Assembly (NCBI GenBank): GCA_944325185.1
Contig: CALUZA010000055.1
Coordinates: 1 to 64,000 of the forward strand
DNA length: 64,000 nt
Origin: Candidatus Gastranaerophilales bacterium
Lineage (GTDB): Bacteria > Cyanobacteriota > Vampirovibrionia > Gastranaerophilales > Gastranaerophilaceae
Direction: 5' to 3'
Translations under genes and position numbers: made by a program
In this document: in pieces, positions 41,857-51,443 of the stretch
Layout: every line of letters starts with the position of its first letter
Numbering within the stretch: position 1 is the first letter of the stretch
Notes under the pieces: model-generated
What the model was told of the DNA's origin: nothing
The model's database searches: none
The model's input: only the letters and a program-made list of their open reading frames with translations

Positions 41857-44093
41857 TTGTTTTTCTGATCCTTATTGGAGGTGTTTTTATATTTGTTTTT
41901 CTTTTTTGTATTTTTAGGCTGATTTAGATTTTCTTTTTGTTGCAACCTTCTTACAGAATATACATCATTAATAGATTGTATTGCAAGAATTACTTTTTTC
42001 AAAGTTTCTATACTATCCAGCTCAAATCCTAAATCAATTATACCGAACTTTCTGCCTTTTAAATATGTATTAGAATAAATTATATTAATTCCTAAATCAC
42101 CTGTTTTCATTAAAACATCACGTAATATCCCTACCCTATCAAGACACTCTATTCTTATGTGTGCCATATAAGTAGATTTTGTCGTGCCTTCTGCCCATTT
42201 GATATCTATCATTCTTTCGGGTTCAATGTTATATAAACATTTGCAGTCAAGTCTATGGACACTTACACCTTTTGATTTTGTTACAACTCCTATTATTGGT
42301 TCTCCGGGGATTGGTGAACAGCATTTTGCTAATGACCATAAAAGCCCCTCTAATCCTATAATGTCATTTTTTTTGCTTTTATGTTTTCTTGTTTGAGCAT
42401 TTTGTCCTTGGCTTGCCGCTAATTCTTCATTTGTTTTTGGTGCTTCATATTTTTTTAGTGTGTTTAAAACCTTGTGAATTGTTGTTTCGCCGTATCCTAG
42501 GGCTGCAAATAAATCTTCGGAGCTTTTGTAATTCATTTCGCGTGCAGCTTTTTCAATTAGCCCCGCTTTTGAAAATTCATCAAAACATGCTTTTGTAAGT
42601 TCTATTTCAAGATTTGTTTTGCCAAGTTGAATGTTATCTTCTCTGTTGAATTTTTTAAACCATTGTCTTATTTTTGAGCTTGCATTTTTAGTAACTACAA
42701 AATTCAACCAGTCTATTTTTGGCATAAATTGTTTTGATGTTAAAATTTCAACTATATCGCCGTTTTTTAGTTTTGTATCAAGTTGTGCTATTCTTCCGTT
42801 AATTAATGCTCCAACTGTTCTGTGCCCGACTTCTGTATGTATTCTATATGCAAAATCTACAGGAGTTGAATTTTGCGGTAAATCAAATACATCACCGTTT
42901 GGAGTAAAGACAAAAACCTGATTGGTAAAAAGGTCAAATTTAACACTTTCTACAAAATCTTTAGCGTCAGTTGAGTCTTTATCTAACTCCATAACTTTTC
43001 TCATCCATGAGAATTGCATATCTTGCTTATTATTTGCTTTAATTGAGCCGGATTCTTTATAGCGCCAATGTGCTGCAACCCCGTATTCTGCAACTTCATG
43101 CATTTTATGTGTTCTTATTTGTATTTCAACAGGTTTATTTTTTGCTCCTATCACAGATGTGTGTAAAGAACGATACATATTACCTTTTGGCATTGCTATG
43201 TAGTCTTTAAATCTTCCGGGGATTGGTTTAAATAGTTGATGAATTATACCTAAAACTTGATAACATTCTGCTTCTGTATCAACTATTACTCTTACTGCTG
43301 TGACATCATAAAGTTGGTCAAATGAAACATTTTGACGTTGCATTTTGTTATAAATGCTGTAATAGTGTTTTGCTCTACCTTTTATTGTTGCTTTGATTTT
43401 GTGCTTTTCAAGCTCTTTTTTGATAATTTCTATTAATGAATTAACCGTAGAATCCCGCATTGCCTTTGTTTCTGCAACAAGTTTTGCAATTTCGTAATAT
43501 TTTTCGGGATATAAATATCTTAGGGATAAATCTTCAAGTTCTGCTTTTATTTTCCCCATCCCTAATCTGTTTGCAAGTGGTGCAAATATATCAAGAGTTT
43601 CTTGAGCAATTTTTTTTTGCTTTGCCGATGCCATAAATGACAATGTGCGCATATTGTGTAATCTGTCAGCAAGCTTTAAAACAACAATACGTATATCTTG
43701 TGCCATTGCTATAAACATACGTCTAAAATTTTCTGCTTGTCTTTCTTCCTTGGATTTAAATTGATATTTTCCAAGCTTTGTAACCCCTTGAACAAGGTTA
43801 ACAACATCTGAGCCGAATTTTTCTTCCATTTGTTCAGGGGTTGTTTCTGTATCTTCAAGTACGTCGTGCAAAAAAGCGGCAATAATTGTATTTTTATCAA
43901 GTTTTAGGTCAACAAGAATTTTAGCAACTTCAACCGGATGAACTATATATGGTTCTTGAGATATTCTATATTGTCCTTCATGAAGCTCTTTTGCCCAGTT
44001 GTATGCAGATTCTATTTGCTCAATATCTTCCGGTTTTCTTTTTTGCTTAATTAATTGTTCTTTTATTTCATCAAATTTTTCTTGATAATCCAT
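41853..44093 (-). CDS. rel: Bifunctional (p)ppGpp synthetase/hydrolase
   Basis: The stringent-response enzyme of the RelA/SpoT (Rsh) family. From ATG 44093 it is 746 residues. The hydrolase HD domain is intact (HPVEVAKIL, AAFLHDVLEDTE, VVLKLADRLHNMRTL). The synthetase domain shows RFKDYIAMPKGNMYRSLHTSV. TGS (VFVFTPNGDVFDLP) and C-terminal ACT domains follow, with a CCSPIPGEPIIG zinc-finger-like region between. Both activities are expected. The start at 44093 is preferred over the frame to 44177 because a TATAAT box (44100-44105) lies 6 nt upstream. ribF overlaps by 4 nt. Confidence 0.96.
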   Translation of the reverse strand: MDYQEKFDEIKEQLIKQKRKPEDIEQIESAYNWAKELHEGQYRISQEPYIVHPVEVAKILVDLKLDKNTIIAAFLHDVLEDTETTPEQMEEKFGSDVVNLVQGVTKLGKYQFKSKEERQAENFRRMFIAMAQDIRIVVLKLADRLHNMRTLSFMASAKQKKIAQETLDIFAPLANRLGMGKIKAELEDLSLRYLYPEKYYEIAKLVAETKAMRDSTVNSLIEIIKKELEKHKIKATIKGRAKHYYSIYNKMQRQNVSFDQLYDVTAVRVIVDTEAECYQVLGIIHQLFKPIPGRFKDYIAMPKGNMYRSLHTSVIGAKNKPVEIQIRTHKMHEVAEYGVAAHWRYKESGSIKANNKQDMQFSWMRKVMELDKDSTDAKDFVESVKFDLFTNQVFVFTPNGDVFDLPQNSTPVDFAYRIHTEVGHRTVGALINGRIAQLDTKLKNGDIVEILTSKQFMPKIDWLNFVVTKNASSKIRQWFKKFNREDNIQLGKTNLEIELTKACFDEFSKAGLIEKAAREMNYKSSEDLFAALGYGETTIHKVLNTLKKYEAPKTNEELAASQGQNAQTRKHKSKKNDIIGLEGLLWSLAKCCSPIPGEPIIGVVTKSKGVSVHRLDCKCLYNIEPERMIDIKWAEGTTKSTYMAHIRIECLDRVGILRDVLMKTGDLGINIIYSNTYLKGRKFGIIDLGFELDSIETLKKVILAIQSINDVYSVRRLQQKENLNQPKNTKKKNKYKNTSNKDQKNK

Positions 44094-44099
44094 TTCTAC

Positions 44100-44105
44100 A
44101 TTATA
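44100..44105 (-). promoter_or_regulatory. -10 box for leaderless rel mRNA
   Basis: A minus-strand TATAAT preceded by TTG, with 6 nt (GTAGAA) to ATG 44093. It lies inside the longer alternative reading frame. Confidence 0.55.
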
Positions 44106-44155
44106 CAACTTATCTTGTTTTTGTTGTATATTATTTGTTGTATTTTGTTTAAGGT

Positions 44156-44437
44156 ATGGGTTTTGTGCTTTTTTCAAATTTAGATGAATTTAAAGATTCA
44201 GTTAAAAATGGTTTGACAGATAAATTTAAAATCAAGGTAATTCCTTCTTCTAGGGTTGATAGTATTGAATTTTGTGAGGATTTTATAAAAATAAAAATAA
44301 AAGAAAAAGCAATTGAAGGAAAAGCAAATAAAGCAATTATTATTTTTTTGTCTGATATTTTAAAAATCGCAAAATCAAAAATAAAAATTGAAAACGGCGA
44401 ACATTCTTCAATCAAGACTATTCAGGTTTTTATTTAA
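44156..44437 (+). CDS. DUF167/UPF0235 (YggU) family protein
   Basis: A 93-residue small protein of the DUF167/YggU family. It shows FKIKVIPSSRVDSIE, IKIKIKEKAIEGKANKAIIIFLSDIL and SKIKIENGEHSSIKTIQV, matching the family core (KVxPxAxx, P/E-xxGKANxAL, GxxSRxKxV). The role is unknown across bacteria. It is divergent from rel with a 62-bp gap. An AAGG lies only 2 nt before the ATG, so initiation signals are weak. Confidence 0.88.
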   Translation: MGFVLFSNLDEFKDSVKNGLTDKFKIKVIPSSRVDSIEFCEDFIKIKIKEKAIEGKANKAIIIFLSDILKIAKSKIKIENGEHSSIKTIQVFI

Positions 44438-44478
44438 ATAAAAATTTTCTTAATATTTTAAGAATTGTAAAGATATGC

Positions 44479-44484
44479 TATAAT
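44479..44484 (+). promoter_or_regulatory. Extended -10 (TGC-TATAAT) for the GGDEF/HD-GYP gene
   Basis: A TATAAT with TGC upstream. It would give a leader of about 40 nt that contains AGGTGA at 44514-44519, a ribosome-binding site for the TTG start at 44530. Confidence 0.5.
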
Positions 44485-44529
44485 TTTAGAATATTTTAGC
44501 ATTTTTTTTATTCAGGTGATTTAAAGATA

Positions 44530-46395
44530 TTGTTGAATAGCGAAAGGTTGAAAGTGGATTTTAATAATATAAAAGAAGAAAATTCCCGCTCCTTGGCTTC
44601 AGACGGCATAATCGGAAGTAATACATCTAATCCGATTGACAAACCAAAGATAATGCCTCTTAATGCAAGAACCTCTGCAAACAGGTTATTTAGCGGATAT
44701 ACAAATTCTTACTATAAAACTAACGATATAAATTACCCCGATTTGATAAATGCTTTGAATGTTTCATTTGCAGGACAAACGGATATTGTGCATCTTTTTT
44801 ATTCTCTTCATAATAATATTTGCACAAGGTTTAATTTGCACTTCAGTGCGCTTGGCATATACAATCAAAGTTCTAATTATATTAATGTCAAACTGATAGA
44901 TAAAAATGGCACATCATATAATACAAAAATTATGCTTTTGGAAAGCGAAAATGTTATTGTAAAAGCTTTTCAAAATAAACAAATTATATTAACAACAGAT
45001 AGTGAATATTTAAAATTGAATTATTTAGCAAATGTTCCAACTCATGTTATTCCTTTAGTTACTATGGGAGAATGTGTCGGAGTTATGATTTTTGCTGATA
45101 ATTATGGAAACCAACATTTTGAATTGTATAAATTGATTGCAAATTATTTTGCTGTATTTTATAAAAACAGAATGCTTTCTGATTTGGTTGATAGAAACAC
45201 AGACACTGATTCTTTAACGGGACTTTCAAATCATAAAAAACTGCAAGAAGATTTGGCTCTTGAAATTTCGCAGTGTATTAATTCAGAAAAGAAACTTGCT
45301 TTTTGCATATTTGATATTGCTAATATTTCGGAAATAAATAATGAATTAGGTCATGCAAAAGGTGATGAAGTTATAAAAGAAGTCGCAAAAAAGATTAAGA
45401 AAAATGTTAGAAATACTGACATTTTAGGCAGATATGGCGGCGATAAAATAGCTATAATTATGCCTGATACAACAGATGAAGAAGCGAAATACGTTTGCGA
45501 GTATTTATTGTATAACTTGTCTTGTACTATGTTTGATGATTTGGGTCAACTAAAATTTTCTTGCGGAATTTCTATGTTTCCTGATTCCACAAATAAACAG
45601 GAAAAATTAACAATATTGGCTGAGCAAGCATTATATATTTCAAAAAGCAAACGTAATCAAACTGGTCAATCTACAATAGTTTCAACAAACGACTACAATT
45701 TCTGGGATGATGAAGCTCTTAAGTGCTTTGCTCAAATTTTAACTAAAAAACATGCTTCTGTTGGAGTTAATATTGAAGAAGAATTAATTAATCAATTTCA
45801 TAGTGAAAAGATAGTTTCGAATGAACATTTGTTAGATGTTGTATCTTCCTTGGCTGCAACTATTGATGCAAAAGATACATACACCAAAGGTCATTCTGCT
45901 GCAGTTTCAAGATACGCTGAGGCACTTGCAAGAGCGGTTGATCTTCCGTCTAATGAAGTTGAGAGGATTAAATTAGGTGCACTTTTGCATGATATAGGAA
46001 AAATTGGAATTCCCGAACATGTTTTAAGAAAACCGGAAATGCTTTCGGATGAGGAATGGGCAATAATGAAACAGCATCCGACCATAGGAGCAGATAAAGT
46101 ATTAAAACCAAATAAATCTCTCCATGACCTTATTCCAATGGTTAAGTATCACCATGAGCACATCGATGGCAGCGGTTATCCTTATGGTTTAAGGGGGGAT
46201 GATATTCCGCTTTCCGCAAGAATAGTTGCAATAGCTGATGCTTATCATGCTTTAATATCAGATAGACCATATAGAAAAGGTCTTTCTGTGCATAAAGCAT
46301 GTGAAATACTTAAAATGGGTGCAGGCGTTCAATGGGATAAAGAGCTTGTAAGAAAATTTATAATAATTGCTCCAAGCCTTGCAACAAATATATAG
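44530..46395 (+). CDS. GAF-like/degenerate GGDEF/HD-GYP cyclic-di-GMP phosphodiesterase
   Basis: A 621-residue signalling protein. An N-terminal unstructured stretch leads to a GAF-like sensor (about 75-220) and a GGDEF domain (DSLTGLSNHKKL to about 380). In that domain the active motif reads GGDKI (near 303-307), so cyclase activity is doubtful. A C-terminal HD-GYP domain is intact: HSAAVSRYAE, LLHDIGKIGIPEHVL near 487, and HHEHIDGSGYPYGL with the GYP signature. It should hydrolyse c-di-GMP, with the GGDEF part perhaps binding GTP. The start is TTG 44530 after AGGTGA; no ATG fits. No transmembrane span is seen, so it is cytoplasmic. Confidence 0.93.
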   Translation: MLNSERLKVDFNNIKEENSRSLASDGIIGSNTSNPIDKPKIMPLNARTSANRLFSGYTNSYYKTNDINYPDLINALNVSFAGQTDIVHLFYSLHNNICTRFNLHFSALGIYNQSSNYINVKLIDKNGTSYNTKIMLLESENVIVKAFQNKQIILTTDSEYLKLNYLANVPTHVIPLVTMGECVGVMIFADNYGNQHFELYKLIANYFAVFYKNRMLSDLVDRNTDTDSLTGLSNHKKLQEDLALEISQCINSEKKLAFCIFDIANISEINNELGHAKGDEVIKEVAKKIKKNVRNTDILGRYGGDKIAIIMPDTTDEEAKYVCEYLLYNLSCTMFDDLGQLKFSCGISMFPDSTNKQEKLTILAEQALYISKSKRNQTGQSTIVSTNDYNFWDDEALKCFAQILTKKHASVGVNIEEELINQFHSEKIVSNEHLLDVVSSLAATIDAKDTYTKGHSAAVSRYAEALARAVDLPSNEVERIKLGALLHDIGKIGIPEHVLRKPEMLSDEEWAIMKQHPTIGADKVLKPNKSLHDLIPMVKYHHEHIDGSGYPYGLRGDDIPLSARIVAIADAYHALISDRPYRKGLSVHKACEILKMGAGVQWDKELVRKFIIIAPSLATNI

Positions 46396-46403
46396 TTTTA
46401 GAT

Positions 46404-47162
46404 TTAAGATTTTGGATTTTGATTGCAACAAGAACTTAGTTTTGTTTTGAAGCCAAGTTTTGATATAAAAAATGATAAACTTATTTTTATACAACCTAAA
46501 CCATACTTACAAGAGCGCAGAAAATTTATTGAACTTGCTTCTTTAAAATATTTTGCAGGAGCAGATATTTCGCCTATGCGAAAATTATTAAAACAAATTA
46601 GTGATAAAAATTCGTTATCAAAAATAAAATCATTATCTAATTTTTGATAGTTAATTTGTTTTAGCACTTTTGCGCTAAAAGCACGATATCCGCTATGATA
46701 TTCTGATAGGTTTTGATTTAGCATGATGTTTTGAAAAGTTGTTAATATTCGGTTTGCAAAATACTTGTATCTTGGCATTTTGCTTTTTTTTGCGCTTCCG
46801 TTTAAAAATCTTGATGCAATAACAAAGTCATAATTATCATAGGCTATCATTGAAGCTATTGAAGGAATTAATTTTGGATCATATTGGTAGTCAGGATGAA
46901 GCATAATTATTATGTCTGCCCCACTTTCAAGCGCTGAATTGTAGCATGTTTTTTGGTTTGCGCCATAGCCAAGGTTTTCTTTGTGACAAATGGTTTTGAT
47001 TCCCAGTTGTTTTGAAATTTCAACAGTATTGTCATTTGAAAAATCATCTACCAGTATAATTTCATCAACAAAATCTTTTGGAATTTCATCGTATGTTCTT
47101 TTTAAAGTAGCCTGCGCATTATACGCAGGCATTACTATAATTATTTTTTTATTGTTTAACAT
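46404..47162 (-). CDS. Family 2 glycosyltransferase
   Basis: A 252-residue GT2 enzyme resembling polyprenyl-phosphate mannose or glucose transferases. Motifs are IVMPAYNAQATL, EIILVDDFSNDNT, HKENLGYGANQKTCYN, the DxD-type HPDYQYDP, and a SGYRAFSAKVL acceptor loop. No C-terminal membrane spans are present. It probably transfers sugar from a nucleotide to a lipid carrier for envelope glycans; the sugar is unknown. It lies 1 nt downstream of aspS and is probably co-transcribed. It converges on the HD-GYP gene with only 8 nt between. Confidence 0.92.
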   Translation of the reverse strand: MLNNKKIIIVMPAYNAQATLKRTYDEIPKDFVDEIILVDDFSNDNTVEISKQLGIKTICHKENLGYGANQKTCYNSALESGADIIIMLHPDYQYDPKLIPSIASMIAYDNYDFVIASRFLNGSAKKSKMPRYKYFANRILTTFQNIMLNQNLSEYHSGYRAFSAKVLKQINYQKLDNDFIFDNEFLSLICFNNFRIGEISAPAKYFKEASSINFLRSCKYGLGCIKISLSFFISKLGFKTKLSSCCNQNPKS

Positions 47163-47163
47163 T

Positions 47164-48939
47164 TTATACCTTAGGCAAGTTTCTTAATTTCAAATGCAAT
47201 TCTCTCAACTGTTCTTCTGACGCCATTGAAGGAGCATTGGTCATTAAGTCTTTTGCTTGCGAATTTTTTGGGAACGCTATAACTTCACGAATCGAATTAG
47301 CTCTTAATAAAAGTGCTACAAGTCTGTCTAACCCTATAGCAAGACCGCCATGAGGAGGTGTTCCGTATTTGAACGCATCTATCATAAATTCAAATTTTTC
47401 ATGTATATCTTCTTGAGTTAAACCAAGCGCTTGGAATACTTTTCTTTGAATTTCGGCATCATGAATTCTGATTGAACCGCCGCCAAGCTCATTTCCATTA
47501 TAGATAATATCGTATGCTATAGATTTAACATTTCCTTTGTCGCTTTCAAGTTTATCTATGTCTTCATAAGCAGGCATTGTGAAAGGATGATGCATTGATT
47601 TATATGAGTTATCTTCAAAGCTGTATTCAAACAATGGGAAATCAACTACCCATAAAAGGTCATGTTTTGATTTGTCGATTAAGTTGAGTTTTTCTCCAAA
47701 GTATAATCTAAATCTTCCTAAAACATCAAATACTATTTGAGGATAGTCAGCTACAAAGAACACAATATCACCGTTTTTAGCTTCTGCTCTTGTTTGAATT
47801 TCTTTAATTTGTTCTTCGTTTAAGAATTTTAAAACAGGTGATTTAACAGTGCCATCTTCCATATATGTTATCCAAGCAAGACCTTTTGCACCGAATGATA
47901 TTGCAAGATTTCTTATATCATCCATTTCTTTTCTTGAATACCCTGCAATTCCGGGGATTTTTATTGCGCGAACTGTTCCACCATTGTTTATTACGGCTTT
48001 AAATGCTTCAAAAGTCGATTGTTGCATTATGTCTGTAACGTTAAATAATTCTAATCCAAAGCGTGTATCGGGTTTGTCTGAGCCAAATCTGTCCATTGCT
48101 TCTTTGTATGTAATTCTTTTAAAAGGAGCTTTAACTTCAACTCCAGCTGCCTTGAATGCGCTTTCAATTAATCCTTCTGTCATTTTAATTACGTCATCTT
48201 GGTTAACAAAAGACATTTCCATATCAACTTGAGTAAATTCGGGTTGTCTGTCCGCTCTTAAATCTTCATCTCTAAAGCATTTTGCAATTTGATAGTATTT
48301 TTCAAAACCCGCAACCATTAAAAGTTGTTTAAAAATTTGCGGAGATTGAGGCAGTGCATAAAATTTACCGTCATGAATACGAGAAGGTACAAGATAGTCT
48401 CTTGCTCCTTCCGGGGTTGCTTTAATTAAAATTGGTGTCTCAACTTCCATAAAATCAAGATTGTTTAAGTATGTTCTGATTGCAGTTACGATTTTGTGAC
48501 GTAGTTGAAAATTATTCATCATTTTTTCACGTCTTAAATCCAAATAGCGATATTTTAGACGAACATCTTCGGATACATTGTCGTCATCTAAAACAAAAGG
48601 AAGGGTTTGAGCAGATGATAATACATTAACTTTTTTAGGATACATTTCTATTGTACCTGTTTTAAGTTTGTCGTTAATTGTATCATCCGGTCTTTTTGAA
48701 ATTTCACCTTCAACCTGAATTACATATTCCGGTTTGATTTTGGATAAAATTTTGTGTACTTCAGGATTTATCGTGGGGTCAGCAACAATTTGAAATAATC
48801 CTGTTTTGTCTCTAAGTTCAACAAAAATTATTCCGCCTAAATCACGAATTGTGCTTGCCCAACCTGCTAACAGTGCATTTTTTCCAATGTCAGATTCTTT
48901 TAATTCTGTGCAGGATTGTTTTTTATAGGTTAATTCCAT
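47164..48939 (-). CDS. aspS: Aspartyl-tRNA synthetase
   Basis: Class II synthetase, 591 residues, bacterial type. It has an OB-fold anticodon domain (1-110), the catalytic core with FRDEDLRADRQPEFTQVDMEMSF (motif 2 region), a GAD insertion domain (about 290-410) and GLAIGLDRLVALLLRANSIREVIAFPK (motif 3). With gatB in the genome it may be a non-discriminating AspRS that also charges tRNA-Asn, but the determinants were not checked. An AGGGAGA ribosome-binding site precedes the ATG. Confidence 0.97.
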   Translation of the reverse strand: MELTYKKQSCTELKESDIGKNALLAGWASTIRDLGGIIFVELRDKTGLFQIVADPTINPEVHKILSKIKPEYVIQVEGEISKRPDDTINDKLKTGTIEMYPKKVNVLSSAQTLPFVLDDDNVSEDVRLKYRYLDLRREKMMNNFQLRHKIVTAIRTYLNNLDFMEVETPILIKATPEGARDYLVPSRIHDGKFYALPQSPQIFKQLLMVAGFEKYYQIAKCFRDEDLRADRQPEFTQVDMEMSFVNQDDVIKMTEGLIESAFKAAGVEVKAPFKRITYKEAMDRFGSDKPDTRFGLELFNVTDIMQQSTFEAFKAVINNGGTVRAIKIPGIAGYSRKEMDDIRNLAISFGAKGLAWITYMEDGTVKSPVLKFLNEEQIKEIQTRAEAKNGDIVFFVADYPQIVFDVLGRFRLYFGEKLNLIDKSKHDLLWVVDFPLFEYSFEDNSYKSMHHPFTMPAYEDIDKLESDKGNVKSIAYDIIYNGNELGGGSIRIHDAEIQRKVFQALGLTQEDIHEKFEFMIDAFKYGTPPHGGLAIGLDRLVALLLRANSIREVIAFPKNSQAKDLMTNAPSMASEEQLRELHLKLRNLPKV

Positions 48940-49156
48940 ATTCTCCCTCTCGTTTAAATGTATTTTGTAGTTATATTATAAAATAAACATGGAAATTTAA
49001 ACAATTTTTTTGTATTATGTGCATTAATTTTAAAAATGTTTATTTTTAGTTTCTTATCTATCTTTTATAAGTGATTTTTTAGAACAGGAACTTTGTTTTA
49101 CTTTTGTTCTGTTTGTATTGTTTTTAAATATGATTTTAATTTTGGCTGTTTTATTT

Positions 49157-49999
49157 TTACTGCGTTGAAAACAAGACTGTCCCATCTGCAAGTTTGCTGT
49201 AGTCAATTATATATTCTGTTTTTTTATCGGTAAAAATAACACCTTCGGCAGCTTTTATAACTTTTTCTTTTGTTTCGGTGCAATCTTTCAGATAAGTTGT
49301 CGTTTTATCTTCACCAAAAAGGAATACTTCCTTGAATTTAGCGATTCCGTTTGTAAGCATATCTTTGCCTCTGTGAAGCGAGGTTAATCTTCCGTTTTTA
49401 TCAAAAGACAATATTTCTGCAATTTTTTCTTTTCCCTGTTCTGTTTGCGTTATGCCTTTTTCGATTTTTGCTACACTTGGGTTTTGTGATAACTTAATTG
49501 TGCTTCTTCTTATTAGTTGATTGTCTTTTAATTCTTCTATTATTTTCGTAAAAGGATCTTTTGTGCTATCAATAAATCTTCTTTCTGTTTTATTGACTTC
49601 GTCTATTGCGCGAACAAAGTTATTTTCTTTGCCTTTTTTAAAAATTAATAAGACTTCATTGTATTCTTTTGAGGCATTGTCTAGAATTTCATCTTTTTGG
49701 TTAATTATTTCTTGGACTTTGAAGTTTTCTTGGTTACTTGAAAATAATTTATTAAATAATCCTTTTTTGTATGCTATATAAATCCCGCCAATAATTGCCG
49801 TAAGACCAAGTAAGCCTATAATTATGCGCTTTTTATTTTTTTTAATTTTATCAAGTAAACCGTTTTTATTTTTTTGCGACAATTCAAGATTGTCATCTTC
49901 TGTACCTTGAAATTTTGGTTGCGAAAATAATTTTGTTTTATTTTGATTTGGTATTGTTGAAGAAATTAAATTTTGATAAATAGAGTTTGTTATGCGCAT
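49157..49999 (-). CDS. Single-span membrane protein, KIKKNKK family (member 3)
   Basis: A 280-residue protein of unknown function and third member of a tandem paralogous trio. A cytosolic N-tail of about 50 residues holds PKFQGTEDD and an ELSQK segment. DKIKKNKKRI then leads into a membrane helix (IIIGLLGLTAIIGGIYIAY) followed by KKG. The C-terminal roughly 200 residues are charged and helical at first, then probably beta-rich (ILSFDKNGRLTSLHRG, KKTEYIIDYSKLADG). An AAAGGAT ribosome-binding site is present. It may be anchored in the inner membrane with the large domain outside. Confidence 0.78.
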   Translation of the reverse strand: MRITNSIYQNLISSTIPNQNKTKLFSQPKFQGTEDDNLELSQKNKNGLLDKIKKNKKRIIIGLLGLTAIIGGIYIAYKKGLFNKLFSSNQENFKVQEIINQKDEILDNASKEYNEVLLIFKKGKENNFVRAIDEVNKTERRFIDSTKDPFTKIIEELKDNQLIRRSTIKLSQNPSVAKIEKGITQTEQGKEKIAEILSFDKNGRLTSLHRGKDMLTNGIAKFKEVFLFGEDKTTTYLKDCTETKEKVIKAAEGVIFTDKKTEYIIDYSKLADGTVLFSTQ

Positions 50000-50077
50000 A
50001 TTTTATCCTTTTATGTACACAAAAATCATAAAGGAATTTTTTTGTTTTATATTACCTATTTATAAAGTTTTGTTAAT

Positions 50078-51265
50078 TTATATAGTTAATGCGCTTTCAG
50101 ACAGCTTGCCATATTTTTTTGCATATTTTTCGGTATAACTTTTAATAGCGTTTGGCACTAGTAATGTGCCGCTTGTTATTTCATCAGTTTTGCCGTTTTT
50201 AAATTTGATATTAAGCTTTTCAATAATTGAATTAAATTCGTTTATGTTATACCCTTCAGTATAGTATCTTAATTCGTCGTTATCAAATTTATAATTTTCA
50301 TCAATAGAACATCTTGTACCTATATTTTTTTTGTGTCCCTTTTGGTATTCTACGGGTTTATTTTTGTAGAAATTGAACCTTTCAAAGGTGCTTGATTCAC
50401 TATTTTCAGCGAGTGCGTAATTTGATTTGTAGTTATCAAAAACGCCGATATAAAAATTGTATTCTTCTGCACATTTATATCCGTGTTCAGATGTTTTAAG
50501 GTAATTGGTTCTGATGTTACTTATGTCAAGTGAATCGGAGTTAAATTCTATTCTTCTTACGACTTTTCCGTTTTCAATTTCTTCCATGGCTTTTTGTGAT
50601 CCGTAAAGAGTGAAGAATAATGTTGATTTTCCCTCAGTGTTGATTTTGTCACAAAACCCTTTTTCTTTTGCTTGTTTAAGTATTAATTCTGCTTCTTTGT
50701 ATTGTTTTTGTGCATTTTCTGCTATCTCGTATCCTCTTTTTTGAATTTCTTTGGATTTTTCTTGTACGGAAAAACTTTTTATAAGTCTTTTTCGCATGCG
50801 TTTAGTTATATTTATCGGGTCTGTTTCTTCATATAACATTTTTTTAAACTGTGTCGGAGAATATTTTACTTTGTATTTTTTGTTGCTTAATTTTTTTATA
50901 TGCCTTTTTTTGATTTTTGTGTTCGTGTTTTCAATGTTTAAGTTAGATTTTATTGTGTTGCAGTTAAAATTTTGACCAGACGATAGTTCTTGAGGCATGT
51001 TTTTGTTTTTTAAGTTGTCTAAGCTTCCTCTTTTTTTAATTGCATAAAAAATTGCACCTATGATTGTTATAATTCCTATTGCACTTATAGCTATAAGTTT
51101 TTTATTTTTTTTAATTTTATCAGTTAGGTTTTCTTTTTTTGTTTTAGATAATTCGACAGAGTCTATTTTATTTTCCGTTGACAGCTTTTGGTTATTGGTT
51201 TTACCTTTGCTTGCAATAAGTATGCCTCTATTTAACCTTTGTACGTTCAGGTTTATAGTTATCAT
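50078..51265 (-). CDS. Single-span membrane protein, KIKKNKK family (member 2)
   Basis: A 395-residue paralogue. ATG 51265 is chosen because GAGGAG lies 5 nt before it; the open frame continues upstream to 51358 without signals. The N-tail has VELSKTKKENLTDKIKKNKK, then the span (LIAISAIGIITIIGAIFYAI) and KKRG. The distal part includes a long helical stretch (IQKRGYEIAENAQKQYKEAELILKQAKEKG) and a TFERFNFYKNKPVEYQKG segment related to member 1. Its function is unknown. Together with its neighbours at 49157 and 51444 it forms a local gene family. Confidence 0.78.
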   Translation of the reverse strand: MITINLNVQRLNRGILIASKGKTNNQKLSTENKIDSVELSKTKKENLTDKIKKNKKLIAISAIGIITIIGAIFYAIKKRGSLDNLKNKNMPQELSSGQNFNCNTIKSNLNIENTNTKIKKRHIKKLSNKKYKVKYSPTQFKKMLYEETDPINITKRMRKRLIKSFSVQEKSKEIQKRGYEIAENAQKQYKEAELILKQAKEKGFCDKINTEGKSTLFFTLYGSQKAMEEIENGKVVRRIEFNSDSLDISNIRTNYLKTSEHGYKCAEEYNFYIGVFDNYKSNYALAENSESSTFERFNFYKNKPVEYQKGHKKNIGTRCSIDENYKFDNDELRYYTEGYNINEFNSIIEKLNIKFKNGKTDEITSGTLLVPNAIKSYTEKYAKKYGKLSESALTI

Positions 51266-51443
51266 TTTGCTCCTCTGACATCTTGTAAAAGCATTAAGTA
51301 AGAAAATACTTTTAAAGCATAAAACATGGTGATGTTTTACAGTACATGACTTTTTCACATGTATTTTTATATTTTTGCAGATTTTTTACTTTTGGGCAAT
51401 AGTCTGTTGATTATTTTTGTTTCGAGATTGTTTTTTATAAATT

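Noticed and set aside
44094..44177. Longer Rel N-terminus starting at 44177
   Set aside because: The extra 28 residues are Gln/Asn/Lys-rich, overlap the divergent DUF167 gene and contain the TATAAT box that fits a leaderless start at 44093.
51266..51358. Longer N-terminus for the 50078 gene
   Set aside because: The extension has no ribosome-binding site, while GAGGAG stands 5 nt before ATG 51265, and the two paralogues begin at the equivalent place.
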